A DNA stretch of 39,352 nt from a virus (IMGVR_UViG_3300020596_000058:1-39352), one strand, 5' to 3'; counted from the stretch's first letter, positions 29,831-37,433 are shown. Notes: generated from the letters alone by a model not told the origin. Numbers and translations: made by a program.

Positions 29831-31444
29831 TCAGGCCACTTCGTCTTCCCGGTCGGCGTCGACAATGCCAAGCTCGTCGTCCTCCCGGTACGGGCGGACA
29901 ACCACATGGCCGTGCGTCTTTCCGCTCAGATCAACCTCGACGTGGCCTTCCTCTATGAGCGTTGCGAGCCCTTCGGCCCGGTACTCTTTCCGCCCTCGGA
30001 TGCCGTCGCCTTTGGTGATGTCGGTGGTCGACGGGTGCCGCCCATACCGGTTCTCGCCTTCGATCCACCGGCTCACCCGTTCCATGTAGATGGTGCGCCG
30101 TGGCGCCCCGCTGTCGGTGGTCGCTTTGGTGGGCGGGTCGAGACGGATGGCAACACGGCCGGTGTCCGGGTCGGGGTCGACGTGGACAGTGGCGACCACC
30201 TGACCGTCGATGCCCACTTCGCCCTCCCGGTCCTTCGCCTGGACAAGTTCGAGGACCCCGCTGGTCTCGCGGTTGAAGGAGCGGCGGGGGCGGAGGAGCC
30301 AGGCGGCGCCGGACACTTCGCCCTGCTTGGCGCCCGACCCTCGAGGCCACAGCCCGCGGGTCTCCTTGTCCTTCGTGACGTGGTCGAGGAGGAGAACGGC
30401 GGCGCCGTCGCCTTGCCGGCTGAACGGGTCGACAGCTGCGTCGAGATAGGTGAGCACAGGCCCGGACTTGTCCTCGTCGTGGCCGCACGCGGCCAAGGCT
30501 TTGGCGAACCCGTCGAAGATGACGAGGCCGACGCCTTCGTGTTCGGCCCACTCTCCGAGCTGGTGACCGCGTGCGGAGTCGAGGGCGCCGGGGCGCAGGT
30601 AGTGGAAGGCGTCGTCGACTTCGTCGTCGGTGATGCCGAGGGCTTGGAGACGTAGCCCGACGAGGCGCCGGTTTCCCTCCCAGTCGAGGTAGACGACGGG
30701 GATCCCTGCGGCGATCGCCTCGGCTGCGGCTTGGAGGGCGACCCACGTCTTGCCGATGCCGGGGACGGAGAACAGCCAGTGGAGGAGGCCGGGGTAGATG
30801 AGCGCTTCGCCGTCTGAGCGTTCGAGGAACGCCCGGACGAGCGGCTTGTAATCGCCTCTGAGGACGGCGCCTACGTCTTCCCATTCGACGGGTCCGACGG
30901 CGGCGGTGTGCTGGTCGAGGGTGGCGAGGAGGTTGTGGGCGGTGGGATGGTCGCCGGCGAGGAGCGCGGCTCGGGCACTGTCGATGCCGGTGAGGAGGCG
31001 TCGTGCTCGTGCATGGGCGGCGACGATGGTGGCGTGGTGGTGGGCTTCGGTGGGGCCGGCGGCGTGGCTTTGGAGGTGGAGGAGGGTGGAGGGTCCGCCG
31101 ATGCTGGCAAGGTTGGCGGGGCCGAGGTGGTGGGCGACGGTGACGGGGTCGACGGGGTGCCCGGCGCAGCGCATTTGGGCGATGGCGTGGTGGATGCGCT
31201 GGTTGGGGGGCCAGTAGTGGTCGGCGGCGTCGAGGTGGGTGAGGAGGGTGTCGGTTTCGGCGGTCCAGAGGATGAGGGCGCCGAGGTAGCCGTCTTCGGC
31301 TGCCCGGTCGTTGGGTGCTGCGCTGGTTGGCCGGTGGCCGTTGGTGGTGGCCTGGTTGGCGTGGTGGAGGGCGTCGAGCTCGTCGGGGCGGAGGTCGCGG
31401 GGTGTGCCCATGGTGACCGTTTCGACTTCGGGGGCATCGGTCAC
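29831..31444 (-). CDS. DnaB-N domain fused to a RepA-like (AAA_25) ATPase
   Basis: 537 residues, GTG 31444 overlapping the methyltransferase stop. Residues about 46-160 resemble the DnaB N-terminal domain (AAEDGYLGALILWTAETDTL, PNQRIHHAIAQMRCAGHPVD, IGGPSTLLHLQSHA). The C-terminal part is a RepA/AAA_25 RecA-fold: Walker A SVPGIGKT at 226-233, EGNRRLVGLRLQALG, VGLVIFDGFAKALAACG as Walker B, and LLLDHVTKDKETRGLWPRGS with the arginine region. A C-terminal winged-helix-like part follows (KGDGIRGRKEYRAEGLATLI). It should be the replicative helicase or initiator ATPase. Confidence 0.85.
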   Translation of the reverse strand: MTDAPEVETVTMGTPRDLRPDELDALHHANQATTNGHRPTSAAPNDRAAEDGYLGALILWTAETDTLLTHLDAADHYWPPNQRIHHAIAQMRCAGHPVDPVTVAHHLGPANLASIGGPSTLLHLQSHAAGPTEAHHHATIVAAHARARRLLTGIDSARAALLAGDHPTAHNLLATLDQHTAAVGPVEWEDVGAVLRGDYKPLVRAFLERSDGEALIYPGLLHWLFSVPGIGKTWVALQAAAEAIAAGIPVVYLDWEGNRRLVGLRLQALGITDDEVDDAFHYLRPGALDSARGHQLGEWAEHEGVGLVIFDGFAKALAACGHDEDKSGPVLTYLDAAVDPFSRQGDGAAVLLLDHVTKDKETRGLWPRGSGAKQGEVSGAAWLLRPRRSFNRETSGVLELVQAKDREGEVGIDGQVVATVHVDPDPDTGRVAIRLDPPTKATTDSGAPRRTIYMERVSRWIEGENRYGRHPSTTDITKGDGIRGRKEYRAEGLATLIEEGHVEVDLSGKTHGHVVVRPYREDDELGIVDADREDEVA

Positions 31445-32178
31445 GTGGTGCCGCCGAGGTCGAGGACGCCTTGGCCGAGACGCTTAGCGGCGATCTCGCA
31501 GTAGCGTTCCTCCACCTCGATGCCGATGGCCTTGTGGCCCAGGTCCTTTGCGGCGCGGAGAGTGGAACCTGAGCCCATGAACGGGTCGAGGATCAGAGCA
31601 GATGGCGGCACGACCTGTAGAACCCAGCGCATGACCTCGGCAGGCTTCTGGGCGATGTGGTCGCGCTCCCCGTCCACAGCACACGAGTAGACGTTCTGCG
31701 GGCTACCCGCCCCGTCGATCACCGGACCGTTCGTGCCATAGATCACGTACTCGGCTGATGCAGAGAAGCGGCCCTTCTGCATCCGGCAGCCAGGCTTCCA
31801 CCATGTAGCGAGGTTTCTCCATACCCACCCTCCCGCCTGGACACCGTCGGTGAGTGCGGGAAGGTTGCGCCAGTCGATGAAGGACGCCAGGACTGCTCCG
31901 GGTTCACAAGCGTTGCGAGCAGCGTTCAACCACAGAGCAGACCATGCCAAGAACGAACGCTGGTCGCGATTGTCCCCGGCGAACTCGGGACGGTAGGCGG
32001 CCGTATCGCTATTGACGTATTTGCTCGTGGTTTGCTGAGCGCGATCGCCACGGAAGGCCCCGCCAGAGGAGTACGGAGGGTCGGTGACTACAGCGCCGAT
32101 ACCGCTGAGGTCGTGCAACAGGTCGAAAGAGTCGCCGTGGTAGATGGTGATGCCGTCCTCCTCGTAATACGGGGTCAC
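31441..32178 (-). CDS. DNA N4/N6 methyltransferase
   Basis: 245 residues, GTG 32178 (GTGA overlap). DPPYSSGG at 33-40 is the catalytic motif IV; ILDPFMGSGSTLRAAKDLGH with GIEVEERYCEIAAKRL near the C terminus is motif I (SAM site), which places it in the beta order of the N6_N4_Mtase group. Middle part holds FLAWSALWLNAARNACEPGA. No restriction endonuclease is adjacent, so it is an orphan that may shield phage DNA from the host or regulate. It lies between the ATPase and the WhiB gene. Confidence 0.9.
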   Translation of the reverse strand: MTPYYEEDGITIYHGDSFDLLHDLSGIGAVVTDPPYSSGGAFRGDRAQQTTSKYVNSDTAAYRPEFAGDNRDQRSFLAWSALWLNAARNACEPGAVLASFIDWRNLPALTDGVQAGGWVWRNLATWWKPGCRMQKGRFSASAEYVIYGTNGPVIDGAGSPQNVYSCAVDGERDHIAQKPAEVMRWVLQVVPPSALILDPFMGSGSTLRAAKDLGHKAIGIEVEERYCEIAAKRLGQGVLDLGGTT

Positions 32179-32537
32179 GTGGCGGTCTGCTCGAGGTCGA
32201 GGGCCAGCTGGACGGCGTGACCGGCGACGGACCAGCCGTTGCCGTCGGTCAACGGTTCGGCTGTCGCGGCGACGGTGAAGGGTGGGATGAGGAGTCGGCA
32301 GCACGGGTCGGACTGCATGGAGCAGGTGCGGCAGGTGTCGGTGTCGGTGTGCCAGGGGGCGGTGCACGGCACCTTCGGGGCGTTGTGGTCGTGGCGGCGG
32401 TTGGTGGCGGTGTTGCGGTTGCGTTCGCGGTCGAGGCGGTCGGCGCAACGTTGGAGAGCGGTCTGTTCGGCGGCCGTGCGGTCGTCGACGAGGAGGGCTA
32501 GGGCCACGACGGTGGCGAGGTCGGCGGCGGCGGTCAC
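32175..32537 (-). CDS. Small cysteine-rich protein next to WhiB
   Basis: 120 residues, GTG 32537 (GTGA overlap). The N-terminal part is a helix (ADLATVVALALLVDDRTAAE), then a charged stretch (RCADRLDRERNRNTATNRRH) and a cysteine cluster (VPCTAPWHTDTDTCRTCSMQ then SDPCCR), likely a zinc or Fe-S site. The last third has FTVAATAEPLTDGNGWSVAG. Not recognised. Coupled to the WhiB-fusion gene. Confidence 0.65.
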   Translation of the reverse strand: MTAAADLATVVALALLVDDRTAAEQTALQRCADRLDRERNRNTATNRRHDHNAPKVPCTAPWHTDTDTCRTCSMQSDPCCRLLIPPFTVAATAEPLTDGNGWSVAGHAVQLALDLEQTAT

Positions 32538-33115
32538 GTCCGGCTCGTCCGGCGGCGCTGACGTTCGGACTCGCCGCCCCAGACGCCGGCATGTTCGATG
32601 CGGCGGGCGTGGGCGGCGCAGGCGACACGGACAGGGCAGGCGGCGCAGATGAGCCGGGCGGGGGCCGTCGACTCGCCCTGACCGGGAAAGAACTGGCCGA
32701 CCCACGCACGGCGGCGGGCCTGGTCGGGGGCGTCGGGCTGCCAGTCGTCGGGCATGTCCTTGCAGGCGGCGTCGGCTTGCCAGCCGGTGGGGGTCACGGG
32801 CGTCTCGTGGGGGTCGAGGGCGACGATCGCCGCGGCGAACGGACGGCTGATGCGGGCGAGGGGGGCTTGGCTGGTGCGGCCGAGGAGGTCGCGGATGGTG
32901 GAGGGTGAGCAGCTGGCGGCGGCGGCGATCTGTTGCTGCTGCCATCCGGAGTCGACGAGGCGGTGGGCGTGGGCGGCGACGGGGGCAGCGTCGACGAGCA
33001 GGGCCGGTGGCGGTGGTGGCCGGTCGGCCGGTTCGGTGTTCCAGTGGCCGCGTAGGCCGCAGTCGGGGGTGAGGGTGTCGACGCCGAGGTCGTCGCCGTA
33101 CACGGGGGCAGTCAC
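32534..33115 (-). CDS. HTH-WhiB fusion transcription factor
   Basis: 193 residues, GTG 33115. The C-terminal 80 residues are WhiB-like: C118, C157, C160, C166 (the C...CxxC...C Fe-S set; ICAACPVRVACAAHA), and GVWGG at 177-181, the WhiB beta-turn that meets the sigma factor. Residues about 49-100 form a helix-turn-helix (HRLVDSGWQQQQIAAAASCS, PSTIRDLLGRTSQAPLARIS), a domain not found in ordinary WhiB proteins. WhiB proteins exist only in actinobacteria and their phages, so this is the best host clue. It may control phage promoters or shut down host septation genes. Confidence 0.88.
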   Translation of the reverse strand: MTAPVYGDDLGVDTLTPDCGLRGHWNTEPADRPPPPPALLVDAAPVAAHAHRLVDSGWQQQQIAAAASCSPSTIRDLLGRTSQAPLARISRPFAAAIVALDPHETPVTPTGWQADAACKDMPDDWQPDAPDQARRRAWVGQFFPGQGESTAPARLICAACPVRVACAAHARRIEHAGVWGGESERQRRRTSRT

Positions 33116-33282
33116 TTGGGCTCGTCCACGGGACGTGGCACGACTGCCAGCCCGGCCGCAGTGAGAGCGGCGATGGCTGCATCGCCTGCCACCTCGTGCT
33201 CAGGGTGGACGTACGTGTCATCGTGGGCGGCGAAATGGCAAGCCAGCACGTTGGCGGCGTTGTCGGACATCTCGTCGCTCAT
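33112..33282 (-). CDS. Small hypothetical protein (56 aa)
   Basis: ATG 33282 sits in the repeated junction sequence GCCATGAGC. The peptide MSDEMSDNAANVLACHFAAH then DDTYVHPEHEVAGDAAIAAL is short and helical. The WhiB-fusion gene follows with GTGA. Not recognised. Confidence 0.6.
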   Translation of the reverse strand: MSDEMSDNAANVLACHFAAHDDTYVHPEHEVAGDAAIAALTAAGLAVVPRPVDEPK

Positions 33283-33749
33283 GGCGTCTGCTCGGGGTAG
33301 CGGACCCCGCGGTCGTACAGCCGCCGCGCCTTCCCCACGTAGTACGCCTTGGTGGCGGTGGATTGGCGCTCCCACGGCATCCCCTGTTCGACGGCCAGCA
33401 GTCGTGCGAGACGGTCCACGTCCGTCGGGGCGGGCGGCGTGACCTGGCGGACGATGTACCGCTTGCCAGCGAACGTGTCGGTTGAGCGCGTAGGCCCGTA
33501 GCGCAGGCGCAGCACGGGCAGCAGCATGACGCGGCCGAAGAGGTCCAACCACCCGTAGTCGTCGTCGGCGGGCGCCCGGAACACGGGCACCCCGTCTACC
33601 TCCACCAGCTCGCACCCGTCAGGGATGTTGGGAACGGCGGGCTGCATGTGCTCCCGCCACCACGCGACGACGGTGCGGGTCTGGTCGGACACGGAAAACC
33701 ACGTCTCCATCACTCGGATGGCGGCTTCGGCTTCTTCGTGGATGGTCAC
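33279..33749 (-). CDS. Hypothetical protein
   Basis: 156 residues, GTG 33749 with AAGGAG seven bases upstream. A helical start (TIHEEAEAAIRVMETWFSVS), a beta region (CELVEVDGVPVFRAPADDDY, LFGRVMLLPVLRLRYG) and a helical end with YYVGKARRLYDRGVRYP. No family recognised. Linked by four bases to both neighbours. Confidence 0.65.
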   Translation of the reverse strand: MTIHEEAEAAIRVMETWFSVSDQTRTVVAWWREHMQPAVPNIPDGCELVEVDGVPVFRAPADDDYGWLDLFGRVMLLPVLRLRYGPTRSTDTFAGKRYIVRQVTPPAPTDVDRLARLLAVEQGMPWERQSTATKAYYVGKARRLYDRGVRYPEQTP

Positions 33750-34093
33750 GGGGTCTCCTTGGTGCAGTCGGGGCAGATGCCGCCGGGGTGGTCGTCGGTC
33801 CAGTCGACCCACGCCGTGCCGCCGCACGTGGGACAGGCGAGAAGGGCTCGCAGGACCCTGGAGTACGCCCGGCCTGCGGCGTCCCAGCCCTTGTCCCACT
33901 GGTGGTTCGAGGCGTCGATGTCCTCGGCCAGTTCGTCGGCTAGGGCGGCGACCCGTGCGCGCAGGTCGGCCAGGTCGGCACGTGCCACGTCACGCTCAGC
34001 ACGGGCGGCGTCACGTTCGGCGTTGAGGTCGTCGTGCTCGCTGAACCACCGCAGCCGCCCCTCGGGCGTGACCCAATCGGGCTCGGCGCTCAA
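33746..34093 (-). CDS. Coiled-coil protein with C-terminal zinc ribbon
   Basis: 115 residues; TTG 34093 overlaps the upstream stop as TTGA and has GGAGG about seven bases ahead. A long Ala/Arg/Asp helix (LNAERDAARAERDVARADLA, DLRARVAALADELAEDIDAS) is followed by CPTCGGTAWVDWTDDHPGG then ICPDCTKETP, a four-cysteine zinc ribbon. The last residues KETP come from the shared junction sequence. Function unknown. Confidence 0.65.
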   Translation of the reverse strand: MSAEPDWVTPEGRLRWFSEHDDLNAERDAARAERDVARADLADLRARVAALADELAEDIDASNHQWDKGWDAAGRAYSRVLRALLACPTCGGTAWVDWTDDHPGGICPDCTKETP

Positions 34094-34401
34094 CGGCTGT
34101 CCTCCTGAGGGAGTGCTTCCAGTGCCGCCAGGTACCGGGCCAGGTCGGGCCGGGCGACGGCCAGCGACCCGTAGTCGCCGCCGGCGTTGCCCCACAGGGA
34201 CGGGCCGAGCGCCCGGAGCAGCAGGTAGTCCCGGCGCTCGGCACGGGCGGCGTCGTCGCTGTACGACCCGGCGATCAGCGCCCGGATCACCTCACGTGCC
34301 AGCAGCAGCTCGTCGGCGGGGTCGATGGCGTCGGGGTGGTAGCCGTCGCCAATCCACCACCGCAGGTCCTCGTTGGACAGCAGGACAGGGGCGCCCGTCA
34401 C
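34090..34401 (-). CDS. Tandem paralogue A (small early protein)
   Basis: 103 residues, GTG 34401. LLSNEDLRWWIGDGYHPDAI, an AAR.EV(I/L)-type helix, and a LARPDLARYLAALEALPQEDS end. The next upstream gene (34691-34398) shares the same start (LLSDEALHSW), helix and end (RPDLAAYLDALEALPKEDS), so the two arose by tandem duplication. Function unknown; probably a small regulator or host-interaction protein. Confidence 0.65.
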   Translation of the reverse strand: MTGAPVLLSNEDLRWWIGDGYHPDAIDPADELLLAREVIRALIAGSYSDDAARAERRDYLLLRALGPSLWGNAGGDYGSLAVARPDLARYLAALEALPQEDSR

Positions 34402-34691
34402 GAGTCCTCCTTGGGGAGCGCTTCCAGTGCGTCGAGGTAGGCGGCCAGATCGGGCCGGATGGCGGCGAGCATCTGCCAGCCCCTCTGGGGGCACCAGATG
34501 GTGCGGGCGAGGCCGGGCACAGAGGGGACGCTGAGGACGCCCGCTTCGAGCAAGGTCAGCACCTCACGTGCCTTCAGCAGTTCGGCTGCCATGCGCGTCG
34601 TGTCATCGACGTAGCCGTCGTCGTCCTCGGCCCACGAGTGCAGGGCCTCATCGGACAGCAGGACGGGTGGGTTGGGGGTCTGCGGGGTCAT
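34398..34691 (-). CDS. Tandem paralogue B (small early protein)
   Basis: 97 residues, ATG 34691. LLSDEALHSWAEDDDGYVDD, MAAELLKAREVLTLLEAGVL, then RTIWCPQRGWQMLAAIRPDL and AAYLDALEALPKEDS. It is the sister of the downstream gene, differing most in the middle, where paralogue A has RRDYLLLRALGPSLWGNAGG. Divergence of the middle with conserved ends suggests old duplication with changed contact surface. Confidence 0.65.
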   Translation of the reverse strand: MTPQTPNPPVLLSDEALHSWAEDDDGYVDDTTRMAAELLKAREVLTLLEAGVLSVPSVPGLARTIWCPQRGWQMLAAIRPDLAAYLDALEALPKEDS

Positions 34692-34798
34692 CGGCGGGTG
34701 CTCCTTGCGATGGCGGCTTGGCGTCGACGGTGGGCGGCGACGGTGTGATGGTCGGGGCCGTGGACCCACGCGGCCCACAGACGCCAGAGGCGGGTCAT
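34688..34798 (-). CDS. Very short basic peptide (36 aa)
   Basis: ATG 34798 overlaps the upstream stop and its stop overlaps the next ATG (ATGA both sides). The peptide MTRLWRLWAAWVHGPDHHTV then AAHRRRQAAIARSTRR is Trp- and Arg-rich. Coupling on both sides supports translation, but the length makes it uncertain whether the peptide itself matters. Confidence 0.45.
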   Translation of the reverse strand: MTRLWRLWAAWVHGPDHHTVAAHRRRQAAIARSTRR

Positions 34799-34965
34799 GT
34801 GGGAACGCTGCGGGGGCTGGAGCGGTGCCAGTCGTGCATCGCCCACCACGCCAAGCCGTCGGGGACCCACACGGTGTAGACCCATCGGCCGTCGGGCGGG
34901 TCGGCGGGCGGGCAGGTGCCGTCGTCTCCGAGCAGCGCAGCCACCGCCCGCCCCGTCGCCGTCAC
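34795..34965 (-). CDS. Small hypothetical protein (56 aa)
   Basis: GTG 34965 overlaps the RuvC-like gene stop (GTGA). The peptide starts TATGRAVAALLGDDGTCPPA and continues GRWVYTVWVPDGLAWWAMHD. It is Trp-rich, and the strand-like DGRWVYTVWVPDGLAWW section looks like a small beta-sheet. Not recognised. Confidence 0.55.
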   Translation of the reverse strand: MTATGRAVAALLGDDGTCPPADPPDGRWVYTVWVPDGLAWWAMHDWHRSSPRSVPT

Positions 34966-35498
34966 GAGGCACCGGGGAGCAGCGCCTCGGGGATCTGCAC
35001 CTTGGCCAGCGCCTCACGGTGAGCGGCCGGCACCGTCACCACCGGCTCGCCGAGGGCGTCGAGCACCAGGGCCCGGAGCCACAGGGCGTCCGCCTGGTTG
35101 TCGTCCGCCCCCTCGTAGCCGAGGCGGCGAATCGCCGCGGCGAGCACCTCGTTCTTCTTGGCGTTGCCTTTTCCGCAGGCGTAGCGCTTCACCTGGCCGG
35201 GCGAGACCTCCACGACGGGCATGGCGTATATCCACATCAGGTGGCGGATGACGCCGCCGAGCTCGCCGAGCTGGTGGGCCTGGTTGGCCCGTCCGTACGC
35301 GTAACCTTCGATGGCGACGAGGCCGACCCGCCAGAAGTGGCCGCCGCCGTCGAGGAGGAGCCGGTCGACCTGTGTGCGGAGGTCGTGGAGTCGTGCGGGG
35401 CCCTTCTCCTTGCTGGCGAGGGTGCGGGTGGTGCCGTCGATGTCGGCGACACCGGTGGCGGTCAGGGACAGGTCGAGGGCGAGAACGGTGGCGACCAT
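34962..35498 (-). CDS. RuvC-like Holliday-junction resolvase
   Basis: 178 residues; ATG 35498 (TGATG with the upstream stop). LALDLSLTATGVADI carries the first catalytic Asp (D9), VAIEGYAYG the Glu (E64), and DDNQADALWLRALVL the C-terminal acids (D132/D133 and D137). The KKNEVLAAAIRRLGYEG helix lies as in RuvC. It resolves four-way junctions and branched DNA before packaging, fitting the Cas4-like nuclease and the helicase in the same operon. Confidence 0.88.
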   Translation of the reverse strand: MVATVLALDLSLTATGVADIDGTTRTLASKEKGPARLHDLRTQVDRLLLDGGGHFWRVGLVAIEGYAYGRANQAHQLGELGGVIRHLMWIYAMPVVEVSPGQVKRYACGKGNAKKNEVLAAAIRRLGYEGADDNQADALWLRALVLDALGEPVVTVPAAHREALAKVQIPEALLPGAS

Positions 35499-35605
35499 CA
35501 GCCGACCGTTCCGACGACGACGGCGGCCAGGGTGAGAACGGTGACCGCCAACGCCACCCCGCCCAGCAGGACCACGGCGGCCAACACCAGCAGCTCGTCG
35601 CTCAT
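35498..35605 (-). CDS. Tiny membrane peptide (35 aa)
   Basis: ATG 35605 in the shared junction sequence. MSDELLVLAAVVLLGGVALA then VTVLTLAAVVVGTVG is a single hydrophobic helix or hairpin with no charged tail, unlike most small membrane proteins. The RuvC-like gene follows with one-base overlap. Could be a signal of membrane localisation, an inhibitor of host transport, or a decaying gene. Confidence 0.5.
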   Translation of the reverse strand: MSDELLVLAAVVLLGGVALAVTVLTLAAVVVGTVG

Positions 35606-35988
35606 AGCGTCTCCTCGTCTGGCATCAGCGAGCGGCTGGCACGCCCCAGCCGTGATCGCACCTGGCGAGGGTTGGCCGGGGGTAGACCCACGTCCGCTCT
35701 CGCAGCGTCCAGCAGCGTCAGGTACTCGTCCACGTGGCGGGCGGCCAGGGCGCTCATGGCCTTGCTGTGAGCCTTCATGGCAGCCCGGTCCTGAGCGCGT
35801 TTCTGCGGGTCGTTGCGCCGCTTCCGTTGGTCGGCGGCTCCTCCTGTCGGGTTCGCCGCCCGCCGTTCCCTCGCTCGAAGCCGGTGGCACATGAGACACC
35901 AGACGCCTTGAGGGGTGTTGGAGGGGAACGCGTCGGTTGCCTTGACCGTCTCGCAGTGCGGGCAGCGGCGGCCGGGCTCGTCGCTCAT
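35602..35988 (-). CDS. Zinc-motif protein (endonuclease-VII-like N terminus)
   Basis: 128 residues, ATG 35988 at the shared junction. RCPHCETVKATDAFPSNTPQ then GVWCLMCHRLRARERRAANP, a CxxC...CxxC site typical at the N terminus of phage recombination endonuclease VII-type and HNH proteins, followed by a basic helical stretch (DQRKRRNDPQKRAQDRAAMK) and a helical C terminus. No catalytic His/Asp pair of the full HNH fold is visible, so DNA binding is more likely than cutting. Confidence 0.65.
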   Translation of the reverse strand: MSDEPGRRCPHCETVKATDAFPSNTPQGVWCLMCHRLRARERRAANPTGGAADQRKRRNDPQKRAQDRAAMKAHSKAMSALAARHVDEYLTLLDAARADVGLPPANPRQVRSRLGRASRSLMPDEETL

Positions 35989-36512
35989 GGCGTCCCCTCG
36001 GCGTCGGTGGCGTTTGTGGCGTCGTTGGCCTCGCGAGCGGCGTAGAACTCGGACAACGGGATCGAGGCCCACACATCAAGGTCGAACCGCTCAGGGGCAT
36101 CCGTGCTGGCGTAGGCCGTGCCGCCGTCGACGAAGAAGCCGGGCAGGCCACCGGGGAAAATCTCGTGCTCGTAGCCGGGCATCGACTCTCGGGGCTCGGC
36201 CATGCTGGGCATGGCCTCGTGGATCGCCTTCTGCGCCTTCGAGCGCCGGTAGGGCTGAATCCACGAGGCGTGCCCGCCGTCCACGATGCGCCACCCTTCG
36301 GGCGGGCCGTCCTCCCGGTCGGAGGGGAGCACCTCGAGACCAGCGACCCCGATCGACCAGCCCGCCAGCACGACGGCCTCACGGCCCATGCCGTACTCGG
36401 CGGCGAAGGCGTCGACCTTGGCGCGGTACTCCTTGCGAGCGATGAGGCTCTGCTCCCACCATTCGATGACGGCGGGGTCGCTGCTGGCAAACGTGGAAGG
36501 GTCCCTGCTCAT
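35985..36512 (-). CDS. Hypothetical protein
   Basis: 175 residues, ATG 36512 with GGAG four bases into the shared junction. SSDPAVIEWWEQSLIARKEY, AAEYGMGREAVVLAGWSIGV, then a proline-linked region (LPSDREDGPPEGWRIVDGG) and a conserved-looking FDLDVWASIPLSEFYAAREA end. Not recognised. Part of the string of small early genes. Confidence 0.62.
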   Translation of the reverse strand: MSRDPSTFASSDPAVIEWWEQSLIARKEYRAKVDAFAAEYGMGREAVVLAGWSIGVAGLEVLPSDREDGPPEGWRIVDGGHASWIQPYRRSKAQKAIHEAMPSMAEPRESMPGYEHEIFPGGLPGFFVDGGTAYASTDAPERFDLDVWASIPLSEFYAAREANDATNATDAEGTP

Positions 36513-36829
36513 GGCGTCTCCTTCGGGTCGGTGGCGTGGACAAGCCGGTACTCGGGCGTCTGCTTGCTGCGCTCCAGATGCCAGACGATGACGGCGGCGC
36601 CGTGCTCACCGTCGAGCGCAGCCTTCAGAATCCAAGGAGAAGGAGCACGAACGGCGGTGTGCGGGCCGACTGTGCGGCCGATCAGATGGGCGTTCGGACA
36701 CCGCTTGCCGCCGCCGCCGCCGGCCTCCTGCTCAGCGAGCACCGGATCGAAGAACGGCCCGAACACGAGCATGTTGGCCTCGGACTCGATGCAGCCGACG
36801 AACAGCGGCACCGACAGCGGCAAGCTCAC
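36509..36829 (-). CDS. Hypothetical protein, shared N terminus with downstream-strand neighbour
   Basis: 106 residues, GTG 36829. Begins SLPLSVPLFVGCIESEANML and has a Gly run (EAGGGGGKRCPNAHLIGRTV), then PWILKAALDGEHGAAVIVWH. The N terminus and preceding bases repeat those of the gene starting at 37107 (SLPLSLLTDDD), suggesting a start copied by recombination. Function unknown. Confidence 0.6.
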   Translation of the reverse strand: MSLPLSVPLFVGCIESEANMLVFGPFFDPVLAEQEAGGGGGKRCPNAHLIGRTVGPHTAVRAPSPWILKAALDGEHGAAVIVWHLERSKQTPEYRLVHATDPKETP

Positions 36830-37107
36830 GGCGCCACCTCGGTGTCGTTGGCGTCGAGCGCCAGCAGGTAGGAGTGGAGCGCCGGGTACACGTCCTCGAC
36901 CGGACGGTCGAGAGTGGTGCGGGACTCGGGGAGGCCGAGGTACCAATGTCCATGGCCCTTCTTCGTGCGGCGCATCCCGACAGCGGCGAGACGGACCGCC
37001 GTGCGAAGGATGACCACCTCGTTGGCCAGGTCTGAGATGTCACGCTCGGCGATGCCCGCCAGAGCCACCAGGTCGTCGTCCGTGAGCAGCGACAGAGGCA
37101 AGCTCAC
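36826..37107 (-). CDS. Hypothetical protein, shared N terminus with the next gene
   Basis: 93 residues, GTG 37107. SLPLSLLTDDDLVALAGIAE then helical RDISDLANEVVILRTAVRLA and TKKGHGHWYLGLPESRTTLD with a VYPALHSYLLALDANDT end. Starts at the same GTGAGCTTGCC sequence as the next gene. Not recognised. Confidence 0.62.
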   Translation of the reverse strand: MSLPLSLLTDDDLVALAGIAERDISDLANEVVILRTAVRLAAVGMRRTKKGHGHWYLGLPESRTTLDRPVEDVYPALHSYLLALDANDTEVAP

Positions 37108-37433
37108 AGCGCCCTCACCTTCGTGGTGCGGTTCTGGTGGTCGCTGAGAGCGACGATCCGCTGGCGCATGTAGTCGGCCGCCTCGCGGGCGTGCTCCCAC
37201 GCCTCGCCCTCTGCCCTGCACGTACCCGCCACGGTGTAAGGGAGAGGATGGCGGTCAGTGCCGCCGGCGGAGTAGCCGACGATTGAGCCCCGGCCGCCGA
37301 AGGTGTACGACGCCTCCCAATACCAGCCCTTGCGATGCGGCTCCACCTGCATCTCGACGCCATACCAGCCCACCCTGCGGGTCGGTCCGGGATGCCATTC
37401 CGGTTCGTGGTTGCGCTGACGGCGAGACCTCAC
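37104..37433 (-). CDS. Hypothetical protein
   Basis: 109 residues, GTG 37433 (GTGA overlap); the open frame upstream is a shadow of the next gene. A basic start (RSRRQRNHEPEWHPGPTRRV) is followed by WYGVEMQVEPHRKGWYWEAS, a beta-rich region with four aromatic residues, and a helical end (EGEAWEHAREAADYMRQRIV). Not recognised. Confidence 0.6.
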   Translation of the reverse strand: MRSRRQRNHEPEWHPGPTRRVGWYGVEMQVEPHRKGWYWEASYTFGGRGSIVGYSAGGTDRHPLPYTVAGTCRAEGEAWEHAREAADYMRQRIVALSDHQNRTTKVRAL

